64,000 nt of DNA from Paenibacillus woosongensis (GTDB lineage: Bacteria; Bacillota; Bacilli; Paenibacillales; Paenibacillaceae). Below, piece after piece: positions 54,601-64,000 of the stretch. Positions within the stretch are counted from its first letter, which is position 1, and each line of letters opens with the position of its first letter. The notes under the pieces were generated by a model that saw nothing but the letters and a program-made list of their open reading frames with translations, did not search any database and was not told the origin of the DNA. The translations under genes were made by a program, and so were the position numbers. Location: assembly GCF_030122845.1 (NCBI RefSeq), contig NZ_CP126084.1:4092001-4156000 (forward strand). Reading direction: 5' to 3'.

Positions 54601-55963
54601 TGCTGCTGTCTGCTGCTGTTACCGTATATGTCACAGGGTTAGTAAAATCCTGCGCAACGTTGCTGTTCGGCGACACACTCGCACCCGTATGTGTAATCGT
54701 CGGCACCAGTGCGGTTACGTTCGTTCCGTACGGCACCGTCAACGCCACGGTCTTCGCACTCTCATCTACCGTTCCCGTCACCGCTGGCGTCAGGCCATTA
54801 AATGCAAAGCCGGTTATCGCCTTCGCCGGATTTGCTGCCACGGTTACCGTCACCACATACTGCTGCGTGCTGCTGTCTGCTGCTGTTACCGTATATGTCA
54901 CCGGGTTCGTGAAATCCTGCGCATCGTCGCTGTTCGGCGACACACTTGCTCCCGTATGTGTAATCGTCGGGACTAGTGCGGTCACGTTCGTTCCGTACGG
55001 CACCGTCAACGCCACGGTCTTCGCAGCCTCATTCACAGTACCTGTCACCGCTGGCGTCAGGCCATTAAACGCAAAGCTGGTTATCGCCTTTGCCGGATTC
55101 ACTGCCACCACTACAGTCACCACGTACTGCTGTGTTGTTGCGTCTGCTGCTGTTACCGTATATGTCACAGGGTTCGTAAAATCCTGCGCTGTACCGCTTG
55201 CAGGTGACACACTTGCTCCCGTATGGGTAATCGTCGGCACCAGGGCAGTTACGTTCGTCCCGTATGGAACCGTCAACGCCACTGTCTTCGCAGCCTCATT
55301 TACGGAACCTGTCACCGCCGGCGTCAAACCGTCAAATGAGAAGCCGGTTATCGCCTTCTCTGTACTTACAGTAGGCGAAGGGGGATTTACAGAAGCATTA
55401 TTAATAGTAAACGTAATTAAGTTAAAATCTTCATGTTTCGTTCCAAATTCCTTCGTATAATAAACCCGGAAGGAATCAATGGATTTTCCATGTGCAACAG
55501 AATAATCGATAGGGAAATCAGCTGTTATTGATAAATCTTTTGCTTGTGAATACGGTACGGTTGAGAATTGTTCATTGCCGGAGGCATAACCTTTCACTGT
55601 AACATCAGAAAAGCTTCCATCCTCATATTCACCTACATATAGCCTGTCTAATTCAAAGCTGCCCAAAGAACCCGCTGCTGTTATTTCAAAATAAACCGTT
55701 TCAGGACCTGTTAAGCTGTTGTTAGCATTAATATAAGCCCCATACCCATCTGCCATAAGCTCTGATCTGGACGCAGAAAGCGTAAAAAATCCATCCGGAC
55801 TGTTTCGAACACTCCCTGATACTGTATATCCTGTGAAATCTTGCGTCCCATCCGGTAACCCTGCGGCAAATGCCTTCGTCGTTACCATCCCCGATATCAT
55901 ACTTAAAATTAATGCTAAAACAAGCATTAGTGCGATGCTTCGCCTTTGAATCCGTGTATCCAT
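51629..55963 (-). CDS. Large S-layer-anchored surface protein (DUF5018-like repeats, FnIII, SLH)
   Basis: The 1444-residue exported protein has a signal peptide cut near KAFA-AGLP, an N-terminal ~200-residue domain without clear family (YTVSGSVRNSPDGFFTLSAS), six 89-residue repeats beginning KAITGFSFDGLTPAVTG and resembling DUF5018/cadherin-like domains, three FnIII-like domains (starts NAPSAPVIQS, PAPGVPNLLT, TVPSAPTGVR), a ~250-residue stalk, and three SLH domains (FKDVAGHWAEEAV; FSDVRSSDWYSGAV; VSVWARDSVADVL) that bind pyruvylated cell-wall polymer. GAGAGG precedes the ATG. Probably an adhesin or carbohydrate-binding surface protein. It lies in the interval flanked by groEL-end copies, next to an orphan regulator. 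Confidence 0.9.
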   Translation of the reverse strand: MDTRIQRRSIALMLVLALILSMISGMVTTKAFAAGLPDGTQDFTGYTVSGSVRNSPDGFFTLSASRSELMADGYGAYINANNSLTGPETVYFEITAAGSLGSFELDRLYVGEYEDGSFSDVTVKGYASGNEQFSTVPYSQAKDLSITADFPIDYSVAHGKSIDSFRVYYTKEFGTKHEDFNLITFTINNASVNPPSPTVSTEKAITGFSFDGLTPAVTGSVNEAAKTVALTVPYGTNVTALVPTITHTGASVSPASGTAQDFTNPVTYTVTAADATTQQYVVTVVVAVNPAKAITSFAFNGLTPAVTGTVNEAAKTVALTVPYGTNVTALVPTITHTGASVSPNSDDAQDFTNPVTYTVTAADSSTQQYVVTVTVAANPAKAITGFAFNGLTPAVTGTVDESAKTVALTVPYGTNVTALVPTITHTGASVSPNSNVAQDFTNPVTYTVTAADSSTQQYVVTVTVAANPAKAITGFAFNGLTPAVTGTVDESAKTVALTVPYGTNVTALVPTITHTGASVSPNSNVAQDFMNPVTYTVTAADATTQQYVVTVTVAANPAKAITGFAFNGLTPAVTGTVDESAKTVALTVPYGTNVTALVPTITHTGASVSPNSDDAQDFTNPVTYTVTAADSSTQQYVVTVTVAANPAKAITGFAFNGLTPAVTGTVDESAKTVALTVPYGTNVTALVPTITHTGASVSPNSDDAQDFTNPVTYTVTAADSSTQQYSVTVTVAAMNAPSAPVIQSAIGGDAHATITWNPVTTAAGYNVYMSTTPGAYGTALGSVVSTVYSYTALDLTNGTTYYFMIRATNAGGESPDSNEASATPQVPAPGVPNLLTAESGNAAITLTWAPVSGSTGYNIYQRLGSDTYGAEVATVTGSVYNYQVTGLTNGTMYYFAIKAVNPGGISDPSNEVSATPMTVPSAPTGVRAVGGNGQVTITFTSPDDQGGSPITGYEVEILPDHRTVTGVSSPITVTGLTNGRAYTFVVRAINSVGSSVASVESNAVTPQSPRSDYIEVERQVPNEPNRSTTEVEVLVNGKREQAGIAATTEKNGRTIMTITLDPKKLNDRLQAEGSRSVITIPFSTPSDVVIGVLNGQMIKDMEVKQETIEIKTEKATYTLPALQINIDAISEQIGREVELEQIQIEIEISEPTEEQLKVVENAVHQGAYTLVIPPLNFSVRGSYGDMTVDVSRFNAYVKRTLAIPDGVDPNKITTGVVIDSDGTVRHVPTTIELIDGKYYATIHSLTNSMYAVISNPVAFKDVAGHWAEEAVNEMGSRMVVSGSGKDLYNPDQAITRAEFAAIMVRALGLKADRGATSFSDVRSSDWYSGAVQTALAYELIRGYEDGTFGPQQQITREQAMVVIARAMEVTGLRNKLPDKDANKILQSYVDAIQVSVWARDSVADVLQAGIITGRSNSQLAPQAFISRAEVAVIIQRLLQQSELI
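53768..55366 (-). repeat. Six 267-bp tandem repeats in the SLH protein gene
   Basis: A marker sequence (GCCGGTTATCGCC, one variant) recurs at 54008, 54275, 54542, 54809, 55076 and 55343, exactly 267 bases apart each time, i.e. 89 codons. The units near the middle are nearly identical at DNA level; the outermost units differ more. This suggests recent duplication or gene conversion. Confidence 0.92.
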
Positions 55964-56020
55964 GTTTATCCTCTCCCGTCAATAATCGCAAAGTGCTATA
56001 ATTGCATTGATTTTAAAATA

Positions 56021-56062
56021 TTTGACACGAACTGCCTTGACAGATTGCTTATCTTTGTCAAA
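56021..56062 (-). promoter_or_regulatory. Candidate operator upstream of the SLH gene
   Basis: On the + strand TTGACA-type half-sites occur at 56022 and 56037, and an inverted TGTCAA at 56057, giving TTGACA-N14-TGTCAA plus one extra direct copy 15 bases away. No good -10 box fits them as promoters. The orphan OmpR-type regulator just upstream is the obvious candidate to bind; this is inference. Confidence 0.3.
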
Positions 56063-56217
56063 AACCTACAAATATTTCTCCTATTCTATCACGGTAGATT
56101 AGCCCATTTGCGAAGTTTAAAGAAAACTTTAAGTTCCAGGCAGCAAAAAAAAGCCTGTAGACATCGGCTATTCGTTAGACTTTGTCCACAAGCTGAAACT
56201 TAAAGAATATTTTACGC

Positions 56218-56916
56218 TTACTCTTGCAACGCACCCTCAGCAACCAGCATATAGCCTGTGCCTCGAACCGTAACAATTCTCTCAGGTTTAGCAGGATCAG
56301 CCTCGATTTTTTTGCGTAAATTGCTGATGTGTACAGCGACCGTTCTCGTATCCTCCAAACTCTCCATTCCCCAGATGAGCTGAAACAACGCATCGACACT
56401 GACGACACGATCGACGTTTTGTGCCATATAGGACAGGAGACCGAACTCTTTTTTCGATAAAAAGATCGTTTCCCTACCCATGATGACGGACTGTACGTTG
56501 TAATCTAGCGTCAATCCCGGTAATTCCAGCAGTTGTTCCCTTCTGCCCGTCGACACTCTGCGAAGATGTGCCTCGATCTTGGCCATCAGCACCCCTGGAC
56601 TGAACGGCTTGGTAACATAATCGTCCCCGCCATAGGATAACGCGCTGATTTTGACCTCATCCTCTTCATGACTGCACAGAAATACGATCGGCGCATTCTT
56701 ATAGCAGCGTGCGTTCCTGCACCAATCTATCCCGTTATCATTAGCCAGCATCACATCCAGTACAATCAAATCAGGCTCGAACGATGCAAGCAGCTTCATA
56801 GCATCTTCCCCGTTATGACTGCATGCGGATAGGAAGCCCTCCCGCTCACAATACGCCTGAACAATTTCGCAGATATGGGGATCATCATCGACGATCATAA
56901 TTTTGTGTGTAACCAT
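56218..56916 (-). CDS. Orphan OmpR-family response regulator
   Basis: The 232-residue protein has a receiver with D11/D12, phospho-acceptor D54 (IVLDVMLAND) and K103 (VTKPFSP), and a winged helix (FLSKKEFGLLSYM; TVAVHISNLRKKIE; VRGTGYML). No kinase gene is adjacent, so the partner lies elsewhere or the receiver is not phosphorylated by a cognate kinase. The switch Thr/Ser position reads FLCS. GGAAGGTG lies 8 bases before the ATG. It points at the SLH protein gene and may control it. Confidence 0.9.
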   Translation of the reverse strand: MVTHKIMIVDDDPHICEIVQAYCEREGFLSACSHNGEDAMKLLASFEPDLIVLDVMLANDNGIDWCRNARCYKNAPIVFLCSHEEDEVKISALSYGGDDYVTKPFSPGVLMAKIEAHLRRVSTGRREQLLELPGLTLDYNVQSVIMGRETIFLSKKEFGLLSYMAQNVDRVVSVDALFQLIWGMESLEDTRTVAVHISNLRKKIEADPAKPERIVTVRGTGYMLVAEGALQE

Positions 56917-56939
56917 CCTATCGTCACCTTCCTTCTGCT

Positions 56940-57115
56940 CAATCGATAGGCTATTGTAATTTAATAACTATCTTAGCATCTAAGAACGGATTAGATATGA
57001 AATGTAAAGGAATCTTTAAGATTTTGCTTCATGCGCAAACTAACCACAGCAGATAATACACACCAATCAAAGGAAAATGTGCGCAACATAGATGATGGTC
57101 TGCGCAATGCATAAT
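56940..57115. other. Non-coding stretch with three TGCGCAA-type repeats
   Basis: No gene is visible. (T/G)GCGCAA occurs at 57032, 57080 and 57101 in the same orientation. They lie just inside the right groEL-end copy and could be recombinase arm sites on that side. Confidence 0.35.
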
Positions 57116-57163
57116 AAATAGGCTTCTCACAAAGTTCGAATTGAACTCATGAGAAGCCTATTT
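57116..57163 (-). terminator. Long hairpin downstream of groEL
   Basis: AAATAGGCTTCTCA pairs with TGAGAAGCCTATTT (14 bp) around an inner AGTTC/GAACT stem; T-rich sequence flanks both sides. It can end the groESL transcript or one coming from the left. Confidence 0.8.
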
Positions 57164-57224
57164 TTAATTCGATATGGTCAATCCAAGTTTCTCCGAAGAG
57201 AAACCCTTGCCCCACAAGGCCTTT

Positions 57225-58857
<1,633 letters not shown>

Positions 58858-58920
58858 TCAATTACCTCCCTGAATGATTGTTGATTTGCTCTTTATTCAC
58901 AAGGTCAGGCTGATGTACGC

Positions 58921-59202
58921 TTAACCCACGATCGCGTGGATGTCGCTTTCCTTCATAATTAAGTATTCTTTGCCTTCGTATTTGATTTCCGTTCCCGCAT
59001 ATTTGGAGAACAGTACGCGGTCGCCTTCCTTCACTTCCAATGGAACACGCACCCCGTCCTTCAGTGCTCCGCTGCCCACGGCAACGATTTTACCTTCTTG
59101 CGGCTTCTCCTTCGCCGTATCTGGCAGGACGATGCCAAATGCAGTCGTTTCTTCTTGCTCAATCGGTTCTACCAGTACGCGTTCACCTAAAGGTTTGATC
59201 AT
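58921..59202 (-). CDS. groS: Co-chaperonin GroES (Hsp10)
   Basis: The 93-residue lid protein of GroEL starts [20 protein letters not shown], has the mobile-loop segment [16 protein letters not shown] and [16 protein letters not shown] near the end. GGAGG lies about 8 bases before its ATG. Confidence 0.98.
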   Translation of the reverse strand: MIKPLGERVLVEPIEQEETTAFGIVLPDTAKEKPQEGKIVAVGSGALKDGVRVPLEVKEGDRVLFSKYAGTEIKYEGKEYLIMKESDIHAIVG

Positions 59203-59256
59203 GAAAATGTCCTCCTTTAAATATGTTTTGTTGATTTTAATAACGTTATCGATGTG

Positions 59257-59283
59257 TTAGCACTCGATACACATTAGTGCTAA
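59257..59283 (-). promoter_or_regulatory. CIRCE operator (HrcA site)
   Basis: TTAGCACTC-N9-TAGTGCTAA matches the CIRCE consensus with a single mismatch (T for G at the first base of the right half). It lies between the promoter and groES, where HrcA represses at low temperature. Confidence 0.95.
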
Positions 59284-59295
59284 CAACCACTTTTT

Positions 59296-59324
59296 ATGAT
59301 ACTCAAAATGAATCCAGATTTCAA
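59296..59324 (-). promoter_or_regulatory. Sigma-A promoter of groESL
   Basis: Leftward TTGAAA (59319-59324), 17 bases, TATCAT (59296-59301), directly upstream of CIRCE. Confidence 0.8.
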
Positions 59325-59462
59325 GTTCCCTGCTGCATTTTTTTCGTAAGTTTGGCAGAATCGTTCCATGGGCCCTTTTCATGATATCCTCATATATCTA
59401 TAAATATTCCAATTAGCTCTTTCGAATCTATGGATTCCTTCCCATTTATAGAAACGGTTCCT

Positions 59463-59504
59463 AAAAAGCAACAAACACATCTTCCCTGTTGAAGATGTGT
59501 TTGT
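59463..59504 (-). terminator. Terminator after tatC
   Basis: Leftward ACAAACACATCTTC-N6-GAAGATGTGTTTGT (14-bp perfect stem) followed by TGCTTTTTAG. Confidence 0.88.
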
Positions 59505-59519
59505 CATGGCAGAATGCCT

Positions 59520-60278
59520 CTATGAATTATATTGGGCTTCCCGCTCGGCATCCGCCGCCATCAGCTTGCGATGAATACGCGAGGATAGGAGCACGCTGAT
59601 TTCATACAGAATAATGAGCGGAATCAGCACCAGAAACGCGGAAAGAAAATCCGCAGGCGTAATCATTACGGAAATCACTACAAGGGCAAAATACGCCACC
59701 CTTCTCATTTTCCGCAGGAGCCTTGGGGTCAGAATCCGCAGCTGAGTGAGAAACAATATAACGATCGGCAGCTCAAATAGCAGCGATATCGGGATGATGA
59801 TATTAAATAAAAACTTGAAATAATCCGCCATTCCATAGGTTTCGATCAGTCCAAGCTCCGCATTGAGCTCTCCGGTAAACGCCATGGCCAGCGGAAATAC
59901 GACATAATAACCGAAAGAAATCCCGATCAAGAAGCACAGGAATACGTAAGGAATATATTTAAGCGTAGCCTTCCGTTCCGCAGGCTTGAGTCCGGGACTT
60001 ACGAAAGCCCATATTTGATACAGCGTGAAGGGCAGGGTAACGCCTAGCGCTACCATCATTGCTATTTTCATATATACGCCAACGCCGTCCCAGAAAGAGA
60101 AGGCATTCAGGTTAATCTTCACGCCTGAAAGGGCGTTGACCGTGACATAATTGTATATTGGTTTGACTACGAAGAAAGCCGCGACCAGCACGAACACAAA
60201 TACGAGCAGTACCCAAAATAACCGGCGGCGAAGTTCCGTTAAATGTTCGACCACACTTTGCTGCGTCTCTTCAGCCAT
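59520..60278 (-). CDS. tatC: Twin-arginine translocase subunit TatC
   Basis: The 252-residue, six-helix membrane protein recognises twin-arginine signal peptides of folded exported proteins. HLTELRRRLFWVLLVF at the N-terminus and FTLYQIWAFVSPGLKPAERK in the first cytosolic loop (with the key Glu) are family signatures. GGGAGGACG precedes the ATG. It is paired with tatA 52 bases upstream, as in B. subtilis tatAy-tatCy. Confidence 0.95.
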   Translation of the reverse strand: MAEETQQSVVEHLTELRRRLFWVLLVFVFVLVAAFFVVKPIYNYVTVNALSGVKINLNAFSFWDGVGVYMKIAMMVALGVTLPFTLYQIWAFVSPGLKPAERKATLKYIPYVFLCFLIGISFGYYVVFPLAMAFTGELNAELGLIETYGMADYFKFLFNIIIPISLLFELPIVILFLTQLRILTPRLLRKMRRVAYFALVVISVMITPADFLSAFLVLIPLIILYEISVLLSSRIHRKLMAADAEREAQYNS

Positions 60279-60330
60279 ATGCCGTCCTCCCTGACTTCTA
60301 AATTACTGGTGAGCATACAAACTACCACAC

Positions 60331-60558
60331 TTACTCCGGCAGCCGTTTTTCGTCTGGTTTGGACGACTCTTGCACAGAAGTTGAGAGCTCCTGGGGCTGA
60401 GACTTATCCCCTTGAGGCCGATCCTCCATAATATCCTGCGTCGCATCCTTGAATTCTTTGAAGGTGCGGCCTACGACACGGCCAAGCTCTGGCAGTTTAT
60501 TCGGCCCGAATATTAATAGCGCTGCGATGATAATCAATAACAATCCGCCTGCACTCAT
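60331..60558 (-). CDS. tatA: Twin-arginine translocase subunit TatA
   Basis: The 75-residue pore-forming subunit has one short N-terminal helix ([20 protein letters not shown]), the FGPxKLPELGR hinge and amphipathic helix ([13 protein letters not shown]), then an acidic tail. The ATG at 60558 has GGAAGGGG upstream; an upstream in-frame start at 60618 would break the membrane-insertion pattern. Confidence 0.94.
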   Translation of the reverse strand: MSAGGLLLIIIAALLIFGPNKLPELGRVVGRTFKEFKDATQDIMEDRPQGDKSQPQELSTSVQESSKPDEKRLPE

Positions 60559-60700
60559 GCTGATTCCCCTTCCAAATGCACTTAAAAAATATAGGCTTGC
60601 ACAACCGTTTTCATTCATACGCCCACATCATACCATAACTAATATCACAGTAACAGTGCCGCTCTAAGTCAAATTAGCGGCACTCCTTCCCTTCTTTCGC

Positions 60701-61186
60701 CTATAGCCGAAATTGCCCCGTAACCATCAGCAGCGCCTCAGGCAGCTGATCCATAATGGCCGCCAAATTTTCGTGAACTCCTTTTGGCGTGCCCGGCAGG
60801 TTCACGATCAGCGTCCGGCCGCGAATGCCGACGATCCCGCGAAACAGCATGCCTGCAGGATTCTTCTGCATGACCGAATAGCGCATCGCTTCCGCCATCC
60901 CTGGCACTTCGCGTTCAATCACTCGCCGCGTCGCCTCTGGGGTCACGTCCCGGATAGCCAGCTCCGTACCTCCGGTAGTAAGCACTAAATCTGCCTGAAA
61001 ATAATCTGTCATTTCAATTAAAGCCGCGATAATTTCATCCGGTTCATCAGGAACGATGCGGTATTCTATAATTTCTCCGCCGAGCTCTTCCTCTACAAGT
61101 TCCCGGATAACCTGGGCACTCGTATCCTCGCGCTCTCCCCGGGAGCCTTTATCGCTTGCCGTCAGGATCGCCGTTTTCCAAACCAT
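60701..61186 (-). CDS. moaB: Molybdopterin adenylyltransferase/MoaB-Mog family protein
   Basis: The 161-residue cytosolic protein starts VWKTAILTASDKGSRGERED, with the MPT-binding LTTGGTELAIRDVTPEA and NLPGTPKGV. Such proteins adenylate molybdopterin before molybdenum insertion. AGGAGGGTG precedes the ATG at 61186. It sits between tatA and moaC, the place where B. subtilis has rex. Confidence 0.88.
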   Translation of the reverse strand: MVWKTAILTASDKGSRGEREDTSAQVIRELVEEELGGEIIEYRIVPDEPDEIIAALIEMTDYFQADLVLTTGGTELAIRDVTPEATRRVIEREVPGMAEAMRYSVMQKNPAGMLFRGIVGIRGRTLIVNLPGTPKGVHENLAAIMDQLPEALLMVTGQFRL

Positions 61187-61284
61187 GAAGTCACCCTCCT
61201 CATCCACATAGGAACTCCGTTTTTAATGTCTGAATTAAATCCTTTTAAATTGACGACTTATGTTCATTATTATAGAAGCAATAA

Positions 61285-61779
61285 TTAAAACCCAGATAGA
61301 TAGTTTCCGCTTTTTCCGCCCGTCTTGCTGCGGAGCAGGGTCGGGCCGATAACCATATCCTTTTGCAGCGCTTTGCACATGTCGTACACCGTTAACGCCG
61401 CGGCTGAAACAGCGGTGAGCGCCTCCATTTCCACGCCCGTTTTGCCTTCTGTTTTCACAGTTGCCTCAATATACAGCTCGTTATGCCCGTTATCTGTAAA
61501 AATGAGGTTAACTCCGGTTAATGGCAATGGGTGGCACATGGGAATCCAGTCAGAGGTCCTCTTAGCTCCCTGAATTCCGGCAATTTGCGCCACGGCAAGC
61601 ACGTCCCCTTTGCCAACCTGGCCTTCCTTGATGGCGCGAAGCGTGTCCGGATGCATCGTAATTGTCGATACGGCCACCGCAGTCCGGGCTGTTGCCTGCT
61701 TCCCTGAAATATCGACCATATTTGCTCTGCCCTGTTCATTAAAATGAGTCAATTTCCCTTCCTGGGATTCCGAAGACAT
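61285..61779 (-). CDS. moaC: Cyclic pyranopterin monophosphate synthase MoaC
   Basis: This enzyme makes cyclic pyranopterin monophosphate, the first molybdenum-cofactor intermediate, with MoaA. The 164-residue product has [33 protein letters not shown] and [20 protein letters not shown] with the catalytic lysines conserved. The start has no strong ribosome site but overlaps the folate cyclo-ligase gene by 31 bases, so coupled translation is likely. Confidence 0.95.
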   Translation of the reverse strand: MSSESQEGKLTHFNEQGRANMVDISGKQATARTAVAVSTITMHPDTLRAIKEGQVGKGDVLAVAQIAGIQGAKRTSDWIPMCHPLPLTGVNLIFTDNGHNELYIEATVKTEGKTGVEMEALTAVSAAALTVYDMCKALQKDMVIGPTLLRSKTGGKSGNYLSGF

Positions 61780-62420
61780 AAATTTTCACTACTTTCATGG
61801 ATATATATCGTACCGGAGGCTGTAAACAGCAGATCCACCCTAAAATCATGGGGCTCCATCGGAATACAGTCCGTCAATATTTGCTCTTGAAAAGCGAGCG
61901 CTCCAATAATAGCGCCTGCCCCGCCGCCCTCTGAACGCTGCAAAGCGTCCATGAAACGGTCGTAAAATCCTCCCCCGAAGCCGATCCGGCCTCCTGTCCT
62001 GTCATAGGCAAGGCCAGGAACCACAACGAGGTCGATTTCAGACCAGCGGTTCTCGGGCCAAATGCCCGTATGCTCAGCTGGCTCGGGAATACCCCACGCA
62101 CCAGGCAGCAGTTCGCCGGCTCCCTTCAATTCATACAGCTCAAACCGCCCAGCTCCGGCGACCTTCGGAACCAATACGCGATCACCCTGCCTCCAGCAGT
62201 TGTTCATCAACTCGCTTGTATCGGGCTCGTCCCGAAAGGAAGCATAAATGAATACTGTAAGCGGTCTGTTCCGTTCGTGCCGCAAGGGTCCCAGAACTTC
62301 CCGTTCCGCCAGCAAGCTGGCTGCCAGCGACTGCTCTTGCCGCAATGGTTCCGGAATTTGGGACCGGCGTTCTCTCATCGCACAGCGCAATTGATGTTTA
62401 AGATCTGGGATATCCGTCAT
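61749..62420 (-). CDS. 5-formyltetrahydrofolate cyclo-ligase
   Basis: The 223-residue enzyme turns 5-formyl-THF into 5,10-methenyl-THF using ATP. The N-terminal [16 protein letters not shown] and the C-terminal signature [24 protein letters not shown] are typical. GAGGGATT precedes the ATG. It is divergent from the ABC-F gene and first in the operon with moaC. Confidence 0.92.
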   Translation of the reverse strand: MTDIPDLKHQLRCAMRERRSQIPEPLRQEQSLAASLLAEREVLGPLRHERNRPLTVFIYASFRDEPDTSELMNNCWRQGDRVLVPKVAGAGRFELYELKGAGELLPGAWGIPEPAEHTGIWPENRWSEIDLVVVPGLAYDRTGGRIGFGGGFYDRFMDALQRSEGGGAGAIIGALAFQEQILTDCIPMEPHDFRVDLLFTASGTIYIHESSENLCLRNPRKGN

Positions 62421-62642
62421 ATAAATCCCTCATAGAATGATATATTCTCATCTAGTTTATCATTGTTGAAGCAAAATGAAAACTAAAGCGATTTCTGAAA
62501 AAATATCATAAATACGCACATTTTCATAGCATCGGAAATTCTATGATTTTATAAGACAGGGGACTTGCATAAAGAGCGATGCAATGCGCTGCCGTTTCAT
62601 GTACACTTAATGTAGAAAGAATAAGCGGAGGATTCAGAAGTT

Positions 62643-64000
62643 ATGCTACTTCAAGCGACTAATATTACGAAACGATATGGTGTTACCGAAATACTTCATG
62701 GCATTAACCTGCAGGTTTTAGAGCGGGACCGCATCGGCCTGGTTGGCGTCAACGGGGCCGGAAAATCGACGCTATTGCAAATATTGGCTCAGGAATTGTC
62801 ATATGATGAAGGGCAGATTTATAAAGCGAAGGAAACCACGATCGGTTATCTCGCTCAAAATAGCGGGCTGCAGTCGGAGCTCACGATCTGGGAGGAAATG
62901 CTGAACGTCTTCACTTCCCTGCTGGATGCAGAGCGCGAGCTGCGCAGCATGGAGCAAGAAATCGCCGCGCTGGCCGAACATCATGACGATGACAAGGCCT
63001 ACGAGGAATTACTGGAGCGGTACGCCCGAAAACAAGACTGGTTCAAGGATAATGGCGGTTACGAGATCGAAACTCGCATTCGCAGTGTGCTTCACGGCAT
63101 GGGCTTCGGCAGCTTCCCGCCGGATACGCTCATTTCCACGCTGAGCGGGGGGCAGAGAACCCGTCTCGCTTTGGCCCGGATTTTGCTCCAGGCTCCCGAT
63201 CTGCTCATGCTTGACGAACCAACGAACCACTTGGACATTGAGACGTTAACCTGGCTGGAGGATTACCTCCGCAACTATTCCGGGGCGCTGCTGATCGTGT
63301 CCCATGACCGTTATTTCCTCGATCGGCTCGTCACGGCCATCGTCGAAATCGAACGCCATCAATCGAAAAGATACACAGGCAATTACACGCGCTACATCGC
63401 ACTGAAGGCGGCCGAATACGAAAGCCAGATGAAAATGTACGAGAAACAGCAGGACGAAATTGCCCGTATGGAAACCTTCATTCAGCGCAACATTGTCCGG
63501 GCTTCGACGACGAAACGGGCGCAAAGCCGCCGCAAAGCGCTGGAGAAGATGGACATCATGGAAAGGCCGACCGGGGATTTGAAGCGGGCGAGCTTTTCCT
63601 TTGAAGCAGAGTACATGACCGGCAAGGATGTGCTGCAGGTTGACGGCCTATCCTATTCCTTTGCCGACGATAAGCATCCGCTGTTTCGTAATGTATCTTT
63701 CTATTTGCGGCGCGGCGAGACTGTTGCCCTGATCGGACCGAACGGGATCGGCAAGTCGACCTTGCTCAAAATTTTAACCGGCGATCTGAAGGCTTCTTCC
63801 GGGTCGCTCGTGTGGGGCAGCAAAGTAAAAATCGGGTATTATGATCAGGAGCAGACCCACCTCAATGCCACAAATACCGTACTCGAGGAAGTGTGGAGCG
63901 CCTTTCCCCATATGGAGGAGGCAAGAATCCGCACGGTGCTGGGCAATTTTTTGTTCAGCGGCGATGACGTTCAGAAGAGAATAGCCGCGCTGAGCGGCGG
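62643..64000 (+). CDS. ABC-F family ATPase (YdiF-like), 3' end outside window
   Basis: About 452 residues are visible. Two ATPase cassettes: the first with Walker [10 protein letters not shown], signature [11 protein letters not shown] and Walker [13 protein letters not shown], the second starting near residue 325 with GPNGIGKST and reaching its signature LSGG at the edge. The ~80-residue linker ([19 protein letters not shown]) is the tRNA-contacting P-site motif of ABC-F translation factors. There are no membrane helices. It most resembles B. subtilis YdiF, also found near moaC and groES. GGAGG lies about 11 bases before the ATG. Confidence 0.92.
   Translation, partial: MLLQATNITKRYGVTEILHGINLQVLERDRIGLVGVNGAGKSTLLQILAQELSYDEGQIYKAKETTIGYLAQNSGLQSELTIWEEMLNVFTSLLDAERELRSMEQEIAALAEHHDDDKAYEELLERYARKQDWFKDNGGYEIETRIRSVLHGMGFGSFPPDTLISTLSGGQRTRLALARILLQAPDLLMLDEPTNHLDIETLTWLEDYLRNYSGALLIVSHDRYFLDRLVTAIVEIERHQSKRYTGNYTRYIALKAAEYESQMKMYEKQQDEIARMETFIQRNIVRASTTKRAQSRRKALEKMDIMERPTGDLKRASFSFEAEYMTGKDVLQVDGLSYSFADDKHPLFRNVSFYLRRGETVALIGPNGIGKSTLLKILTGDLKASSGSLVWGSKVKIGYYDQEQTHLNATNTVLEEVWSAFPHMEEARIRTVLGNFLFSGDDVQKRIAALSG

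Noticed and set aside
53607-55460. 617-residue rightward frame opposite the SLH protein repeats
   Set aside because: It is antisense to repeated coding sequence, stays open only because the repeat lacks stops in that frame, and has no ribosome site or family resemblance.

Overview
The window comes from a spore-former-type Firmicute close to Paenibacillus. The evidence is the gene order ydcC-alr-ndoAI-ndoA at the left, the order groES/groEL-tatC-tatA-moaC-ydiF-like at the right (both as in Bacillales), YesM/YesN two-component pairs beside LplB-type sugar permeases, an SLH-anchored surface protein, many TTG/GTG starts with strong AGGAGG ribosome sites, and a complete mrpABCDEFG operon. No rRNA, tRNA, CRISPR array or intact transposase/integrase was seen.

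Layout. 1-4.0 kb: small membrane protein, the EndoA toxin-antitoxin pair, alanine racemase and a YdcC-like lipoprotein, all leftward. 4.06-5.3 kb: two decayed gene pieces meeting end to end (siderophore-binding protein C-terminus; chemotaxis receptor signalling domain). 6-7.7 kb: small membrane protein and MFS exporter. 7.8-11.2 kb: response regulator, kinase, ABC ATPase and a frameshifted permease (YcbLMNO-like). 11.2-14.4 kb: a 53-residue protein, a GNAT acetyltransferase and aspartase. 14.3-25.0 kb: a leftward carbohydrate block (kinase/regulator pair, substrate-binding protein broken by a stop, two permeases, GH4 phospho-glucosidase, GlcNAc-kinase-like protein, AraC regulator). 25.1-29.4 kb: secreted chitin-active LPMO and a membrane alpha/beta hydrolase. 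29.4-33.3 kb: GbsR-like repressor divergent from the glycine betaine importer opuA. 33.3-41.1 kb: leftward exopolysaccharide operon. 41.2-48.2 kb: a stress protein and the Mrp Na+/H+ antiporter. 48.4-51.1 kb: tandem-repeat coiled-coil protein, AEC transporter, interrupted ORF, stalk-domain protein. 51.3-57.2 kb: SLH surface protein with six 267-bp repeats and an orphan response regulator, lying between two copies of the groEL 3' end. 57.2-64 kb: groESL under CIRCE, tatAC, molybdopterin genes, folate cyclo-ligase and an ABC-F protein.

Most interesting points. (1) A 29-bp exact duplication of the groEL 3' end at 51272-51300, with five TGTGGGY repeats beside it at helical spacing and a displaced groEL-type terminator on its other side, suggests that 51.3-57.2 kb is an integrated element inserted at the groEL 3' end whose recombinase is gone. 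(2) The 33.3-41.1 kb operon encodes a processive GT2 synthase with an N-terminal PilZ (c-di-GMP) domain, a UDP-HexNAc-type dehydrogenase, two NodB-type proteins with degenerate domains and a GH18-like hydrolase: a candidate c-di-GMP-controlled amino-uronic exopolysaccharide system. (3) Three reading frames are broken by a single TAA and one by a frameshift; either decay or sequence error. (4) The mrp operon and the LPMO gene have long, structured 5' leaders that look regulatory.

All calls rest on reading the sequence and on family knowledge; no database search was possible.
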